5,395 nt of DNA. Origin: Myxococcales bacterium (GTDB lineage Bacteria > Myxococcota > Polyangia > Fen-1088). The translations under genes and the position numbers were made by a program. The notes under the pieces were generated by a model. The model was given only the letters and a program-made list of their open reading frames with translations, was not told where the DNA came from and did no database searches. Shown here piece by piece: positions 1 to 5,395 of the stretch. The stretch lies in the NCBI GenBank assembly GCA_003155465.1, contig PMCR01000122.1, positions 1 to 5,395 of the forward strand. The letters run 5' to 3'. How positions within the stretch are numbered: position 1 is the stretch's first letter; each line of letters begins with the position of its first letter.

Positions 1-762
1 GTGGTGTATCTGCGGGGCGAGGGGCATCTGACCCGGCTGCTGCAGAAGATGGCTCAGATCATTAACCAGGCCCGTGCCACTTTGCCCGCGTCGGTGACTG
101 AGAACCTGCCCGACAACGCAGACGAACTGAGGGATGCCTCAGTCCGTTGGCTGGAATCGCACGCTCGCGGCCTGCAGACAGCGGGTGAGAACTTCGGCCG
201 CGCGCTGGCGTACATCCTCATTGGCCTGGTTGTGGGCGGGATAGTTTCCCTCGGGGACGTGCGCCCACACAACTTCAACCGCCCGCTGGCCCATGCCCTG
301 GCTGAACGAATTGCCCGTCTGGCCAATGCCTTCCGTCGCATTGTCTTCGCGCAAGTCCGCATCTCGGCGGTGAACACGACGCTGACCGCACTGTTCCTAC
401 TGGTCGGCCTGCGCCTCTTTGGCGTGCACCTGCCGCTCGTCAAGACCCTGATCGCGATCACATTCTTGGTCGGCCTTCTGCCGGTGGTGGGCAATCTGAT
501 CTCTAACACCATCATCGTGATCGTCGGGCTCAATCACTCCCTCGGGGGCGCCCTGGCGTGCCTGGTTTTTCTCGTTGTCATCCACAAGCTCGAGTACTTC
601 CTCAATGCACGCATTGTGGGCAGTCAGATCAGCGCCCGCGCGTGGGAACTGCTCATTGCCATGCTGATCATGGAGTCCGCCTTTGGTCTGCCCGGCATCG
701 TGGCCGCGCCTATCTACTACGCCTACCTGAAGGACGAACTCGCCGCGCGGCAGCTGGTATGA
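1..762 (+). CDS. AI-2E family (PerM/UPF0118) membrane transporter, 5'-truncated by the window edge
   Basis: C-terminal 253 residues of an inner-membrane protein of the AI-2E/PerM family, whose members are usually about 350 residues. The reading frame is open from base 1, so the GTG there is probably not the true start and about 100 N-terminal residues lie outside the window. Visible residues 1-65 form the hydrophilic segment that follows the first membrane helices in this family. Hydrophobic segments follow at about 66-85, 122-140, 143-176, 178-196 and 214-240. Recognisable family signatures are GLLPVVGNLISN (158-169), HKLEYFLNARIVGSQI (195-210) and the C-terminal AAPIYYAYLKDEL (235-247). Members have been linked to export of the signal AI-2 (TqsA) or to ion and solute efflux; the substrate here cannot be read from sequence. 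It converges with the glycosyltransferase downstream and shares no operon with the other genes. Family assignment is secure; function is inferred only from the family. Confidence 0.9.
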   Translation: MVYLRGEGHLTRLLQKMAQIINQARATLPASVTENLPDNADELRDASVRWLESHARGLQTAGENFGRALAYILIGLVVGGIVSLGDVRPHNFNRPLAHALAERIARLANAFRRIVFAQVRISAVNTTLTALFLLVGLRLFGVHLPLVKTLIAITFLVGLLPVVGNLISNTIIVIVGLNHSLGGALACLVFLVVIHKLEYFLNARIVGSQISARAWELLIAMLIMESAFGLPGIVAAPIYYAYLKDELAARQLV

Positions 763-833
763 CAGGAGTTAAGTGATTCGACATCCAGGGCCGCGTAATC
801 AATGGAGTTCGCGACGGATGAACAGCGTCGTCA

Positions 834-856
834 GCACGGGCGCTCAGGCCCGGTGC
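834..856. terminator. GC-rich hairpin between convergent genes (possible terminator)
   Basis: The left arm GCACGGGC (834-841) pairs with the right arm GCCCGGTGC (848-856), with one bulged G at 853 and a six-base loop. It starts two bases beyond the glycosyltransferase stop codon (reading the minus strand) and lies 71 bases past the AI-2E stop. The position suits a terminator serving either gene. Neither strand has a T-tract after the stem, so it is not a classical Rho-independent terminator. It could act as a Rho-dependent or 3'-stabilising structure, or be chance in GC-rich DNA. Confidence 0.3.
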
Positions 857-857
857 G

Positions 858-2120
858 CTACCCGTCGAGGGCCTGGCTGAGCAGATGGTCGAATGCGACG
901 AAGGCCGCGTCCCAATCGTGCGGGCGATAGCCAGCTCGGATCGCCGCCTCCCGCTCGCCCAGGCGCTGCGGGTCGAGGTAGCGCTGCACCAGATCTAGAA
1001 AGCTGCGGGGATCGTAGGGTGAGGCGTAGTCGACCAGCTCACCGCCGACCTCGGGCACCGAGGATGCCGAGGATGCCAGGCACACCTTGCCGTGGCGCAA
1101 GGATTCCGCCACCGGAAGTCCCCAGCCCTCGCGAAGCGAAGGGAACAACGTGAACCGGCAGTTCTGGTACAGCCAGGTCAGGCGCGCGTCGTCGCTTTCC
1201 GTCAGGATCCGCACGCGATCGCGCAGGTCGGGATCGCCAGTCAGAAGACGCATGATCAACTGATGATCGCCCTTGACCCAGGAGGGCCGACCCGCGATCA
1301 CCAGCGGAGGCATGGCAATCCCTTGCTCCGCCGCCAGCTTGAGCATCTGGTACAGCAAGAAGGCGTTCTTGCGCCACTCCAATCCCACCGTGAGGATGAA
1401 TTCACCGGGGGTGGGCGGCGGCTCGGGCGCCACCGGCTTCACCGGCGCCAGCGAATCGCCCAGCCGGAACACGCGGGTGTCCGGTACGGGAAGGCGTTCC
1501 TGCAAGCAGAACCGCTGCACATCGCCCTGGGTTGCGCGCGAGATCGCGAACAGCGCGCTCGACTCCGAGAGAATGGTGACCAGGTAGTCCCGGAACTGGC
1601 GGGGAAAGTCGTCGGGGTAGAATTGAGGACAGAACACGGGCACGAGGTCGTAGATAACGCCAGCCAGGCGAAACCCCGCCCGGCGCTTCAATCGGCACAG
1701 ATCGGTGAGCATGGTCTTGTGGTACCAGGCCGCGCCCGGGACAAGCACCGTGCAGTCGGACCCCAGCTCGACCTGCCCGCCGGTCGTCGGTCGTAGACGC
1801 AAAGCCTGCTCCATCAGCCCGCGCAGGCGCCGTGAGGTCTGGGCCGACACCAGGCCGCGTACGGGCTGCGGCAAGCGGTCGAAAGCCTGCTGTGCGGCCG
1901 TCACGAGACGGCCGCGGGTTACCGTGTCCGGGCTGTCCAGGCGCCGGCGCACCTGCCCGAAGTCGATGGTGGAGAAGCGCCGAAAGACCTCGTCGTAGGA
2001 CATGAAGCCGACGTCGGCCCGGGCCGCGTAGCGGCTGGCCAGGTTGAACACCGTTTGCTGGATGCCGGTGAAGGGACCATGCCAGGCTGCCAAGTCGGTG
2101 AGATCTATCCAGAGGCGCAT
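858..2120 (-). CDS. Glycosyltransferase family 4 (GT-B fold, group 1)
   Basis: A complete 420-residue cytoplasmic or membrane-associated glycosyltransferase that would transfer a sugar from a nucleotide-sugar donor to a growing glycan. The N-terminal acceptor half begins MRLWIDLTDLAAWHGPFTGI, including the glycine-bearing FTGIQQ loop. The stretch YDLVPVFCP (157-165) is typical of GT4 mannosyl- or rhamnosyltransferase-like enzymes of O-antigen clusters. The C-terminal donor-binding domain starts near FILTVGLEWRKN (241-252), a variant of the common VGxxxxRKN strand-loop. It carries the EX7E signature at E331 and E339 (REGWGLPVAES), followed by SSVPEVGG (353-360). The ATG at 2120 gives the natural family N-terminus; upstream, GGAA lies about ten bases before it as a weak ribosome-binding site. 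The gene is divergent from the Wzm/Wzt pair 280 bases away, suggesting a role in making the exported polysaccharide. Donor and acceptor sugars cannot be determined. Confidence 0.93.
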   Translation of the reverse strand: MRLWIDLTDLAAWHGPFTGIQQTVFNLASRYAARADVGFMSYDEVFRRFSTIDFGQVRRRLDSPDTVTRGRLVTAAQQAFDRLPQPVRGLVSAQTSRRLRGLMEQALRLRPTTGGQVELGSDCTVLVPGAAWYHKTMLTDLCRLKRRAGFRLAGVIYDLVPVFCPQFYPDDFPRQFRDYLVTILSESSALFAISRATQGDVQRFCLQERLPVPDTRVFRLGDSLAPVKPVAPEPPPTPGEFILTVGLEWRKNAFLLYQMLKLAAEQGIAMPPLVIAGRPSWVKGDHQLIMRLLTGDPDLRDRVRILTESDDARLTWLYQNCRFTLFPSLREGWGLPVAESLRHGKVCLASSASSVPEVGGELVDYASPYDPRSFLDLVQRYLDPQRLGEREAAIRAGYRPHDWDAAFVAFDHLLSQALDG

Positions 2121-2190
2121 GAGCGACGTTCCAGGCGGACGGGAAGCGGCATATTAGTCCAACCCCCGGACGGATAGCGGGGATTCGCTT

Positions 2191-2204
2191 GTTTTCACCA
2201 AAAC
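2191..2204. promoter_or_regulatory. Small perfect dyad in the divergent promoter region
   Basis: GTTTT-CACC-AAAAC is a perfect inverted repeat with five-base arms and a four-base spacer. It lies in an AT-richer patch of the otherwise GC-rich gap between the divergent glycosyltransferase and permease genes. Location and symmetry suit an operator or small hairpin. On the minus strand a TAATAT at 2156-2151 could serve as a -10 element for the glycosyltransferase, but no convincing -35 hexamer was found for either gene, so no promoter is called. Confidence 0.2.
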
Positions 2205-2274
2205 GATGGGGGATGCTGCCCGTTGCCAGCAGTTGGCTTCCGACCATGGGGCGCTGCATGGCCGTCGCCTCGTC

Positions 2275-2388
2275 ATGGATAACCGCCCGCACATCTGCAT
2301 CGTTCTGGTGAAGTGGAGCGGTCCGTCCTGCGCACTGGCGTGTGGGCGCTCCTGCCTGGCGCTGGCGGGCTCCCGGTTCACCGGCTAA
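2275..2388 (+). pseudogene. Possible remnant of a GT2 glycosyltransferase N-terminus (37 codons)
   Basis: A 37-codon ORF (ATG at 2275, TAA at 2386) whose product begins MDNRPHICIVLVKWSGP. This resembles the first beta-strand and donor-site loop of family 2 glycosyltransferases, which typically read xVxIVxVNWNG close to the start. The following LACGRSCLAL resembles the usual first helix (xLxCLxSLLAL). The Asn and Asn-Gly positions are altered to Lys and Ser-Gly, and the frame stops where the rest of a roughly 300-residue enzyme should be. I infer a decayed 5' end of a GT2 gene from the polysaccharide cluster. No good ribosome-binding site precedes it. Its stop codon overlaps the permease ribosome-binding site and shares the permease frame, so a short translated leader is an alternative, as is plain chance. 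The similarity is short and judged by eye. Confidence 0.3.
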
Positions 2389-2391
2389 GGA
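2387..2391 (+). promoter_or_regulatory. Ribosome-binding site that fixes the TTG start of the permease
   Basis: AAGGA lies nine bases before the TTG at 2401. An in-frame TAA at 2386-2388 sits immediately upstream, so TTG is the first usable start in this frame. The next in-frame ATG is at residue 39 and would remove the conserved N-terminal part of the permease. Confidence 0.6.
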
Positions 2392-2400
2392 TCTGAAGCC

Positions 2401-3159
2401 TTGCAGACCCAGCGCATCTTTCTCCTGCTCCACACCAAGGATCTGGTTCGCCTCCGTTTCCGGGGCGCCTGCCTGGGTCTGGCCTGGAACATATTGCAGC
2501 CCGCGCTCTATCTCATGCTGCTCGGGTTCGTGTTCGCGGTGGTGAACCAGTCGAACTACGCCGACTTCGTCGTGTACCTGTTCGCCGGTCTGGTGCCCTG
2601 GCGCTTCTTCGACCAGGCCTGTTCGGCCATGATCGATTCCATCGCATCCAGCGCGGTTTTCACCCGGGGCTTCCGCGTCCCCTACTTCTATTTTCCGGCC
2701 AGCGAGCTGGGTGCACAACTCATCGATTTTCTGGCCAGCTTCCTCACCTTGCTGGCGCTGCTGCTGCTGTTCAAGACGCCCTGGCATCTGCAGATGCTGA
2801 TCCTGCCGCTCAGCGTCCTGGTCTGGCTGCTGCTCACCGCGGGTGCCGGCTTGTGCCTTTCCGTGATCTTCGTGTTCTTCCGCGATATCCGGCCCATCGT
2901 GCAGATGGGGCTCATGCTGGCGCTGTTTTCCTCCACCGTGTTCTTTAAGCCGGCGACCCTGTCCGGAAGGGCCGGGCAGATTTGGCTGACGATCAATCCG
3001 GTCTGCTACTGGGCAGCCCTGTTTCAGAAGCCCATCTACTACGGCGTCTGGCCGCTGGCTCTCGATTGGACTGTCAGCCTGGCCAGCGCCGCCGTCCTGA
3101 TATTGCTGGGAACCGCCCTGTACCGCTCGCTCCGTCACAAGTTCTACTTCTACTTCTAG
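2401..3159 (+). CDS. wzm: ABC-2 type polysaccharide export permease (Wzm-like)
   Basis: A 252-residue inner-membrane permease forming the channel of an ABC exporter for lipid-linked polysaccharide (O-antigen, capsule or teichoic-type glycan). Its length is typical of the family. The amphipathic N-terminus with RLRFRGACLGLAWNILQPAL (17-36) matches the family pattern RYRGSxLGxLWxxLxPL. It is followed by membrane segments at about 28-48, 57-80, 103-125, 130-156, 165-184 and 225-242. YLFAGLVPWRFF (59-70) and VFFRDIRPIVQMGL (158-171) are characteristic family motifs, and NPVCYWAALFQ (199-209) precedes the last loop. It uses a TTG start, with AAGGA nine bases upstream and an in-frame stop just before it. 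The ATPase gene follows after five bases, so the two are almost certainly co-transcribed and translationally coupled. The exported glycan is unknown. The gene symbol reflects family type, not proven orthology. Confidence 0.9.
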   Translation: MQTQRIFLLLHTKDLVRLRFRGACLGLAWNILQPALYLMLLGFVFAVVNQSNYADFVVYLFAGLVPWRFFDQACSAMIDSIASSAVFTRGFRVPYFYFPASELGAQLIDFLASFLTLLALLLLFKTPWHLQMLILPLSVLVWLLLTAGAGLCLSVIFVFFRDIRPIVQMGLMLALFSSTVFFKPATLSGRAGQIWLTINPVCYWAALFQKPIYYGVWPLALDWTVSLASAAVLILLGTALYRSLRHKFYFYF

Positions 3160-3164
3160 CGCTC

Positions 3165-3929
3165 ATGACGCCCGCTCTCGAACTCCATGATGTCAGCGTT
3201 TGGTTCCGTGACACGAACCTACGCCACCGTAGCCTCAAGCAAGCCCTGGTCCACCTGTTCGACCGCCGCCAGCCGGCGGTGGTGGCGGCACTTGACCGGG
3301 TGTCGCTTTCCATCGGCGAGGGCCAGTCGGTCGGGATCATCGGTCGCAACGGAGCGGGCAAGTCCACCCTGCTGCGCGTGCTGGGCCAGATCATCATTCC
3401 CAACCGGGGCCGGCTGGTGGCGCACCGGCGCGTGGTGCCGCTCTTGTCCCTGGGTGTGGGATTCCATCCCGAGATGACCGGACGTGAGAACTGCTACCTG
3501 GTGGGGACGCTGCTCGGCTTCCCGCCGGCGCTGACCACGGCACGCCTGCCCAGCATCGCGGAGTTCGCCGAGATGGGCGAGTTCCTGGACACCCCGGTGA
3601 AGAACTACTCGTCCGGAATGTACGCCCGGTTGGCCTTTTCCCTGGTCACTGAGGTGGAGCCGGAGGTCCTGCTACTAGATGAAATCCTGAGCGTGGGCGA
3701 CGAGTTCTTTCAGCGCAAGAGCCAGGAGCGCTTGCAGCAACTCATGCGCCGAGGCGTAACCACGGTCATCGTTTCGCACAACCTGGACTACCTGGTCTCG
3801 CAATGCGATCGGCTGATCTGGCTGGACCAGGGGAAGCTGGTGGCCGACGGAGCCGTCGCCGAGGTGGCTCGCGCCTACCGGGACTGTCTTGGCCACAGCG
3901 ATCGCGCGGTCGCAGCACCCGGGTCCTGA
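3165..3929 (+). CDS. wzt: ABC polysaccharide exporter ATP-binding protein (Wzt-like, without C-terminal sugar-binding domain)
   Basis: A 254-residue cytoplasmic ATPase that would power the Wzm-like permease encoded just upstream. Walker A is GRNGAGKST (60-68), the signature is YSSGM (148-152), Walker B is LLLDE (169-173) with the D-loop SVGD (176-179), and the switch histidine is H205 in VSHN. LLSLGVGFHPEMTGREN (93-109) is the Wzt/TagH-type region where the canonical Q-loop is replaced, as is usual in this subfamily. A basic segment between the first strands (about 14-38, with SLKQALVHLF) matches the N-terminal insertion of polysaccharide exporters. The protein ends soon after the nucleotide-binding domain and lacks the roughly 150-residue carbohydrate-binding domain of Wzt proteins that recognise a chain-end modification. 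The ATG at 3165 is chosen because it follows the permease stop by five bases; the frame is open further upstream but only inside the permease. No strong ribosome-binding site is visible, which suggests translational coupling. Confidence 0.92.
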   Translation: MTPALELHDVSVWFRDTNLRHRSLKQALVHLFDRRQPAVVAALDRVSLSIGEGQSVGIIGRNGAGKSTLLRVLGQIIIPNRGRLVAHRRVVPLLSLGVGFHPEMTGRENCYLVGTLLGFPPALTTARLPSIAEFAEMGEFLDTPVKNYSSGMYARLAFSLVTEVEPEVLLLDEILSVGDEFFQRKSQERLQQLMRRGVTTVIVSHNLDYLVSQCDRLIWLDQGKLVADGAVAEVARAYRDCLGHSDRAVAAPGS

Positions 3930-4097
3930 GGCGGGGGCGGCCCGCAAGTCACAGGAGATCGCTGGCACAACGAAATCGCCGCCGCGAGGCAGATGACCAC
4001 GCTCCTCGGCGCCAGCTCTGCAGGCACAGTGGTGGTTCTCGGGGGCGTGACGTCAAACACACCCGGCGACAACCAGTACGACCGAGCGCTGGACTAG
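3930..4097 (+). pseudogene. Possible 3' fragment of an unidentified gene, or a 34-residue ORF from ATG 3993
   Basis: The stretch after the ATPase stop stays open in the same frame to TAG at 4095-4097. From about 3948 it reads like protein: the peptide includes VTGDRWHNEIAAARQ and, from ATG 3993, TLLGASSAGTVVVLGGV followed by a polar tail ending YDRALD. By my count 38 of 49 codons from 3948 end in G or C, similar to real genes here. The upstream AGGAG (3953-3957) is followed by no in-frame start at normal spacing. GAGG at 3986-3989 is only three bases from the ATG at 3993. The stop overlaps the stop of the convergent lipoprotein gene in a shared CTAG. I do not recognise the family. It could be the remnant end of a larger gene left by a rearrangement, a small protein, or noise. 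GCGGG/CCCGC at 3931-3945 can form a short hairpin without a T-tract. Confidence 0.3.
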
Positions 4098-5251
4098 GGC
4101 ATGCCTTGCAGGGTCGAGTTGGTGACCGTGATGCTCTTCGCGTTCGTGCCGACCGCCGTCCCGACGTTGGTGACGCTGCCTGAGGAAACCACCGTCCAAG
4201 ATCCGCCCGTGTTTCCCGTCATAGTCGTATCGGCGATGGAGAGAGTTCCGCCGAAGTCGTTGCTGGTGAAGAAGAGGCCGCCCCCGAACGCATTCTTGCC
4301 GGCGCTGTTGTTGAGGATAGCGTCCCCGCAAAGTGTGATGTTCACCGAGTTCCCGTCGCTGTAGAGGGCGCCGCCGTTTCCGCCCGATCCAACCTCGTTC
4401 TGGCCGTTGTTGATGACGGAACACTTGCTCGGGTCGTCGCTGTTGGCTCCATTGCCGATGGCCGTGTTGTTCGTGAACAAGCTGTTGTAGACGTCCAGCT
4501 CTGCGAACAGGCACCCGACCGCGCCGGCGTTGCTGGCGGCGTTGTTGCTGAAGGAGCTTCCCACAATTAGCACGCCGTTCTTGCTCCCCAGAACGTAGAT
4601 GGCGCCACCGCCCGTGTCGGGGCCCAGGGGAGCGCCCTGATTGTTCATGAAGATCGAATCGATCACCGTGAGGTTGCCGTCCCTCATGTAGAGGGCGCCC
4701 GCTTCGCCGTCGTTCCATCCTTGTGAACAGGGCGCCGGAGCGGTGGGGATAGCCTCGGTGGGCGTCGTCTTGCCATTGATGAGCGTGATGTGCTGGAGCG
4801 TCAGCCCCATGTTGTTGGCACGAAAATCCGCACTGTCGAACCTGAGGATCTGCACGGCTTTCCCACCGTCGAGGGTGACCTTGTTGCCGCCGTCGATGAC
4901 GAGCTTCGTTCCCTTGTCGTTGAAGACCTTGGCCGTTGCCGTGAGAACGATGGTCGTCGGGTTCGGGCCGCAGTTGAAGGTGATGACGCCGCCTTTCGCG
5001 ACCGCGGCGACGAAGGCGTCCCCCGTGCAGCTCGTGGGCGTGCCCGTACCGATGACGGTCGTGGGTGCCGAGACGTCCTCGGCCTGCCCTTCCGCGGGGA
5101 CCACGGCGTGGCCGTCGGAGTAGCCCGCGGGCGGTCCATCCTGCGGGTTCGTTGCGGGTGGCGTGACCACGGTCGGGTCGCTGCTCGAGCACCCAGCCAC
5201 GGTCGCGAGTGCGAGGAACGCGAGGAGAGCGGTCGAAGACGTGGAGCCCAT
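4094..5251 (-). CDS. Predicted lipoprotein with right-handed parallel beta-helix (Pmp-like GGA/FxNN repeats)
   Basis: A 385-residue predicted lipoprotein. The signal peptide MGSTSSTALLAFLALATVAG ends at a VAGC lipobox with C21, followed by SSSD and a Pro/Thr-rich linker to about residue 72. The next segment, C75 to C94 with AFVAAVAKGGVITFNC, is the usual opening of secreted beta-helix proteins. LVIDGGNKVTLDG (118-130) starts the helix. The body alternates AGAL/GGAI/GGAL/GGGL turns (near 185, 215, 294, 324) with FMNN, FSNN, FTNN and ILNN (201, 234, 259, 312), like chlamydial Pmp repeats, but there is no C-terminal autotransporter barrel. Further cysteines at 175, 247, 277 and 308 could form disulfides. 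A surface or periplasmic role in adhesion or glycan binding is possible; no catalytic residues can be assigned. Start choice: ATG 5251 directly precedes the hydrophobic core, but the signal has no Lys or Arg before it and a poor ribosome-binding site. A TTG at 5287 would add a basic n-region. The frame is open to 5389. Confidence 0.85.
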   Translation of the reverse strand: MGSTSSTALLAFLALATVAGCSSSDPTVVTPPATNPQDGPPAGYSDGHAVVPAEGQAEDVSAPTTVIGTGTPTSCTGDAFVAAVAKGGVITFNCGPNPTTIVLTATAKVFNDKGTKLVIDGGNKVTLDGGKAVQILRFDSADFRANNMGLTLQHITLINGKTTPTEAIPTAPAPCSQGWNDGEAGALYMRDGNLTVIDSIFMNNQGAPLGPDTGGGAIYVLGSKNGVLIVGSSFSNNAASNAGAVGCLFAELDVYNSLFTNNTAIGNGANSDDPSKCSVINNGQNEVGSGGNGGALYSDGNSVNITLCGDAILNNSAGKNAFGGGLFFTSNDFGGTLSIADTTMTGNTGGSWTVVSSGSVTNVGTAVGTNAKSITVTNSTLQGMP

Positions 5252-5327
5252 GCTCGAAGGGTAGCGCGGCGTTCGAACGCGCTGCAACGGCGCAACTCGC
5301 CCACATTGTGCCCAGCGGTGGAGATAC

Positions 5328-5350
5328 TTCGGCGCGCCCGATCGGCCGAA
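5328..5350. promoter_or_regulatory. Inverted repeat upstream of the lipoprotein gene (possible operator)
   Basis: TTCGGC (5328-5333) and GCCGAA (5345-5350) form perfect six-base arms around eleven bases that themselves contain the palindrome CCGATCGG (5338-5345). It lies about 77 bases upstream of the lipoprotein start, between that gene and a possible divergent start, where a regulator-binding site would be expected. GC-rich DNA makes such dyads fairly common, so this is tentative. Confidence 0.2.
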
Positions 5351-5375
5351 CGCGGCTACAATGACCAGGTCTGCC

Positions 5376-5395
5376 ATGAAGCCCCGCACGCCTCG
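5376..5395 (+). CDS. Possible start of a divergent gene running off the right edge
   Basis: The ATG at 5376 opens a plus-strand frame reading MKPRTP to the window end, with AGG at 5367-5369 six bases upstream as a modest ribosome-binding site. An in-frame ATG at 5361 is an alternative start. TACAAT at 5357-5362 resembles a -10 hexamer but has no matching -35 element, and transcription from it would begin too close to use that ribosome-binding site. Only about six codons are visible, so this rests on position and a typical-looking N-terminus. Confidence 0.2.

Noticed and set aside
773..880. 35-codon GTG ORF after the AI-2E gene, preceded by AGGAG at 764-768
   Set aside because: The ribosome-binding site looks good, but its spacing is only four bases. 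The product is Arg-rich and unremarkable, and it runs into the convergent glycosyltransferase. It is more likely chance.
1092..1796. Plus-strand 234-codon open frame inside the glycosyltransferase gene
   Set aside because: It is antisense to a well-supported GT4 gene and its product is rich in Arg, Gln and His with no family resemblance.
2154..2381. 75-codon minus-strand ORF in the divergent gap
   Set aside because: The composition is not protein-like, no ribosome-binding site is visible, and it conflicts with the more protein-like plus-strand frame at 2275-2388.
1402..3138. Minus-strand 578-codon open frame overlapping the glycosyltransferase, the intergenic gap and the permease
   Set aside because: It lies antisense to the permease and in another frame of the glycosyltransferase. 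The product is Gln/Gly/Arg-rich with no recognisable domain, while the overlapped genes have clear family motifs. It is a high-GC shadow.
4048..4055. TGACGTCA eight-base palindrome
   Set aside because: It is a single short palindrome between two convergent gene ends, where no promoter is expected; chance is sufficient.
4053..5306. Minus-strand 417-codon open frame overlapping the beta-helix lipoprotein
   Set aside because: The product is Arg/Gln/His-rich with low complexity and no domains. The alternative frame gives a lipobox and regular beta-helix motifs.
1..5395. tRNA or rRNA genes, CRISPR arrays, insertion sequences or long direct repeats
   Set aside because: I looked for cloverleaf signatures, regularly spaced repeats, transposase-like proteins and terminal repeats and saw none. 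The AACAAC-type repetition in the lipoprotein gene is explained by its protein repeats.

Overview
This window looks like a piece of the chromosome of a high-GC Gram-negative bacterium. The outer-membrane lifestyle is supported by a lipoprotein and by a polysaccharide-export ABC transporter of the Wzm/Wzt type. The left part (AI-2E-family membrane protein, glycosyltransferase, ABC transporter) reads most like Proteobacteria. The right-hand lipoprotein (SSSD after the lipobox cysteine, then a Cys-bracketed domain leading into a Pmp-like beta-helix) resembles secreted proteins common in Myxococcota. I cannot place the organism more closely from sequence alone.

Layout: (1) bases 1-762, plus strand, the C-terminal part of an AI-2E/PerM family transporter cut by the window edge. 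(2) 763-857, a short convergent gap with a GC-rich hairpin. (3) 858-2120, minus strand, a complete GT4 glycosyltransferase. (4) 2121-2400, a divergent intergenic region with a small perfect dyad and a 37-codon ORF whose product resembles the extreme N-terminus of a GT2 glycosyltransferase. (5) 2401-3159 and 3165-3929, plus strand, a two-gene operon for an ABC-2 permease (Wzm-like, TTG start) and its ATPase (Wzt-like, no C-terminal carbohydrate-binding domain). (6) 3930-4093, an apparent gap that stays open in one plus-strand frame up to a stop at 4097 and may hold a gene fragment. (7) 4094-5251, minus strand, a lipoprotein with a right-handed beta-helix. (8) 5252-5395, its upstream region, with a dyad and a possible divergent gene start at the right edge.

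Functionally, the permease and ATPase would together export a lipid-linked polysaccharide (O-antigen, capsule or related glycan) across the inner membrane, and the divergent GT4 enzyme is a plausible contributor to building it. No nucleotide-sugar synthesis, ligase or polymerase genes are visible. The AI-2E protein and the beta-helix lipoprotein have no evident functional tie to the export genes. I see no clearly new defence or mobile system. The most unusual items are the two putative gene remnants flanking the ABC operon and the possible change of provenance to its right.
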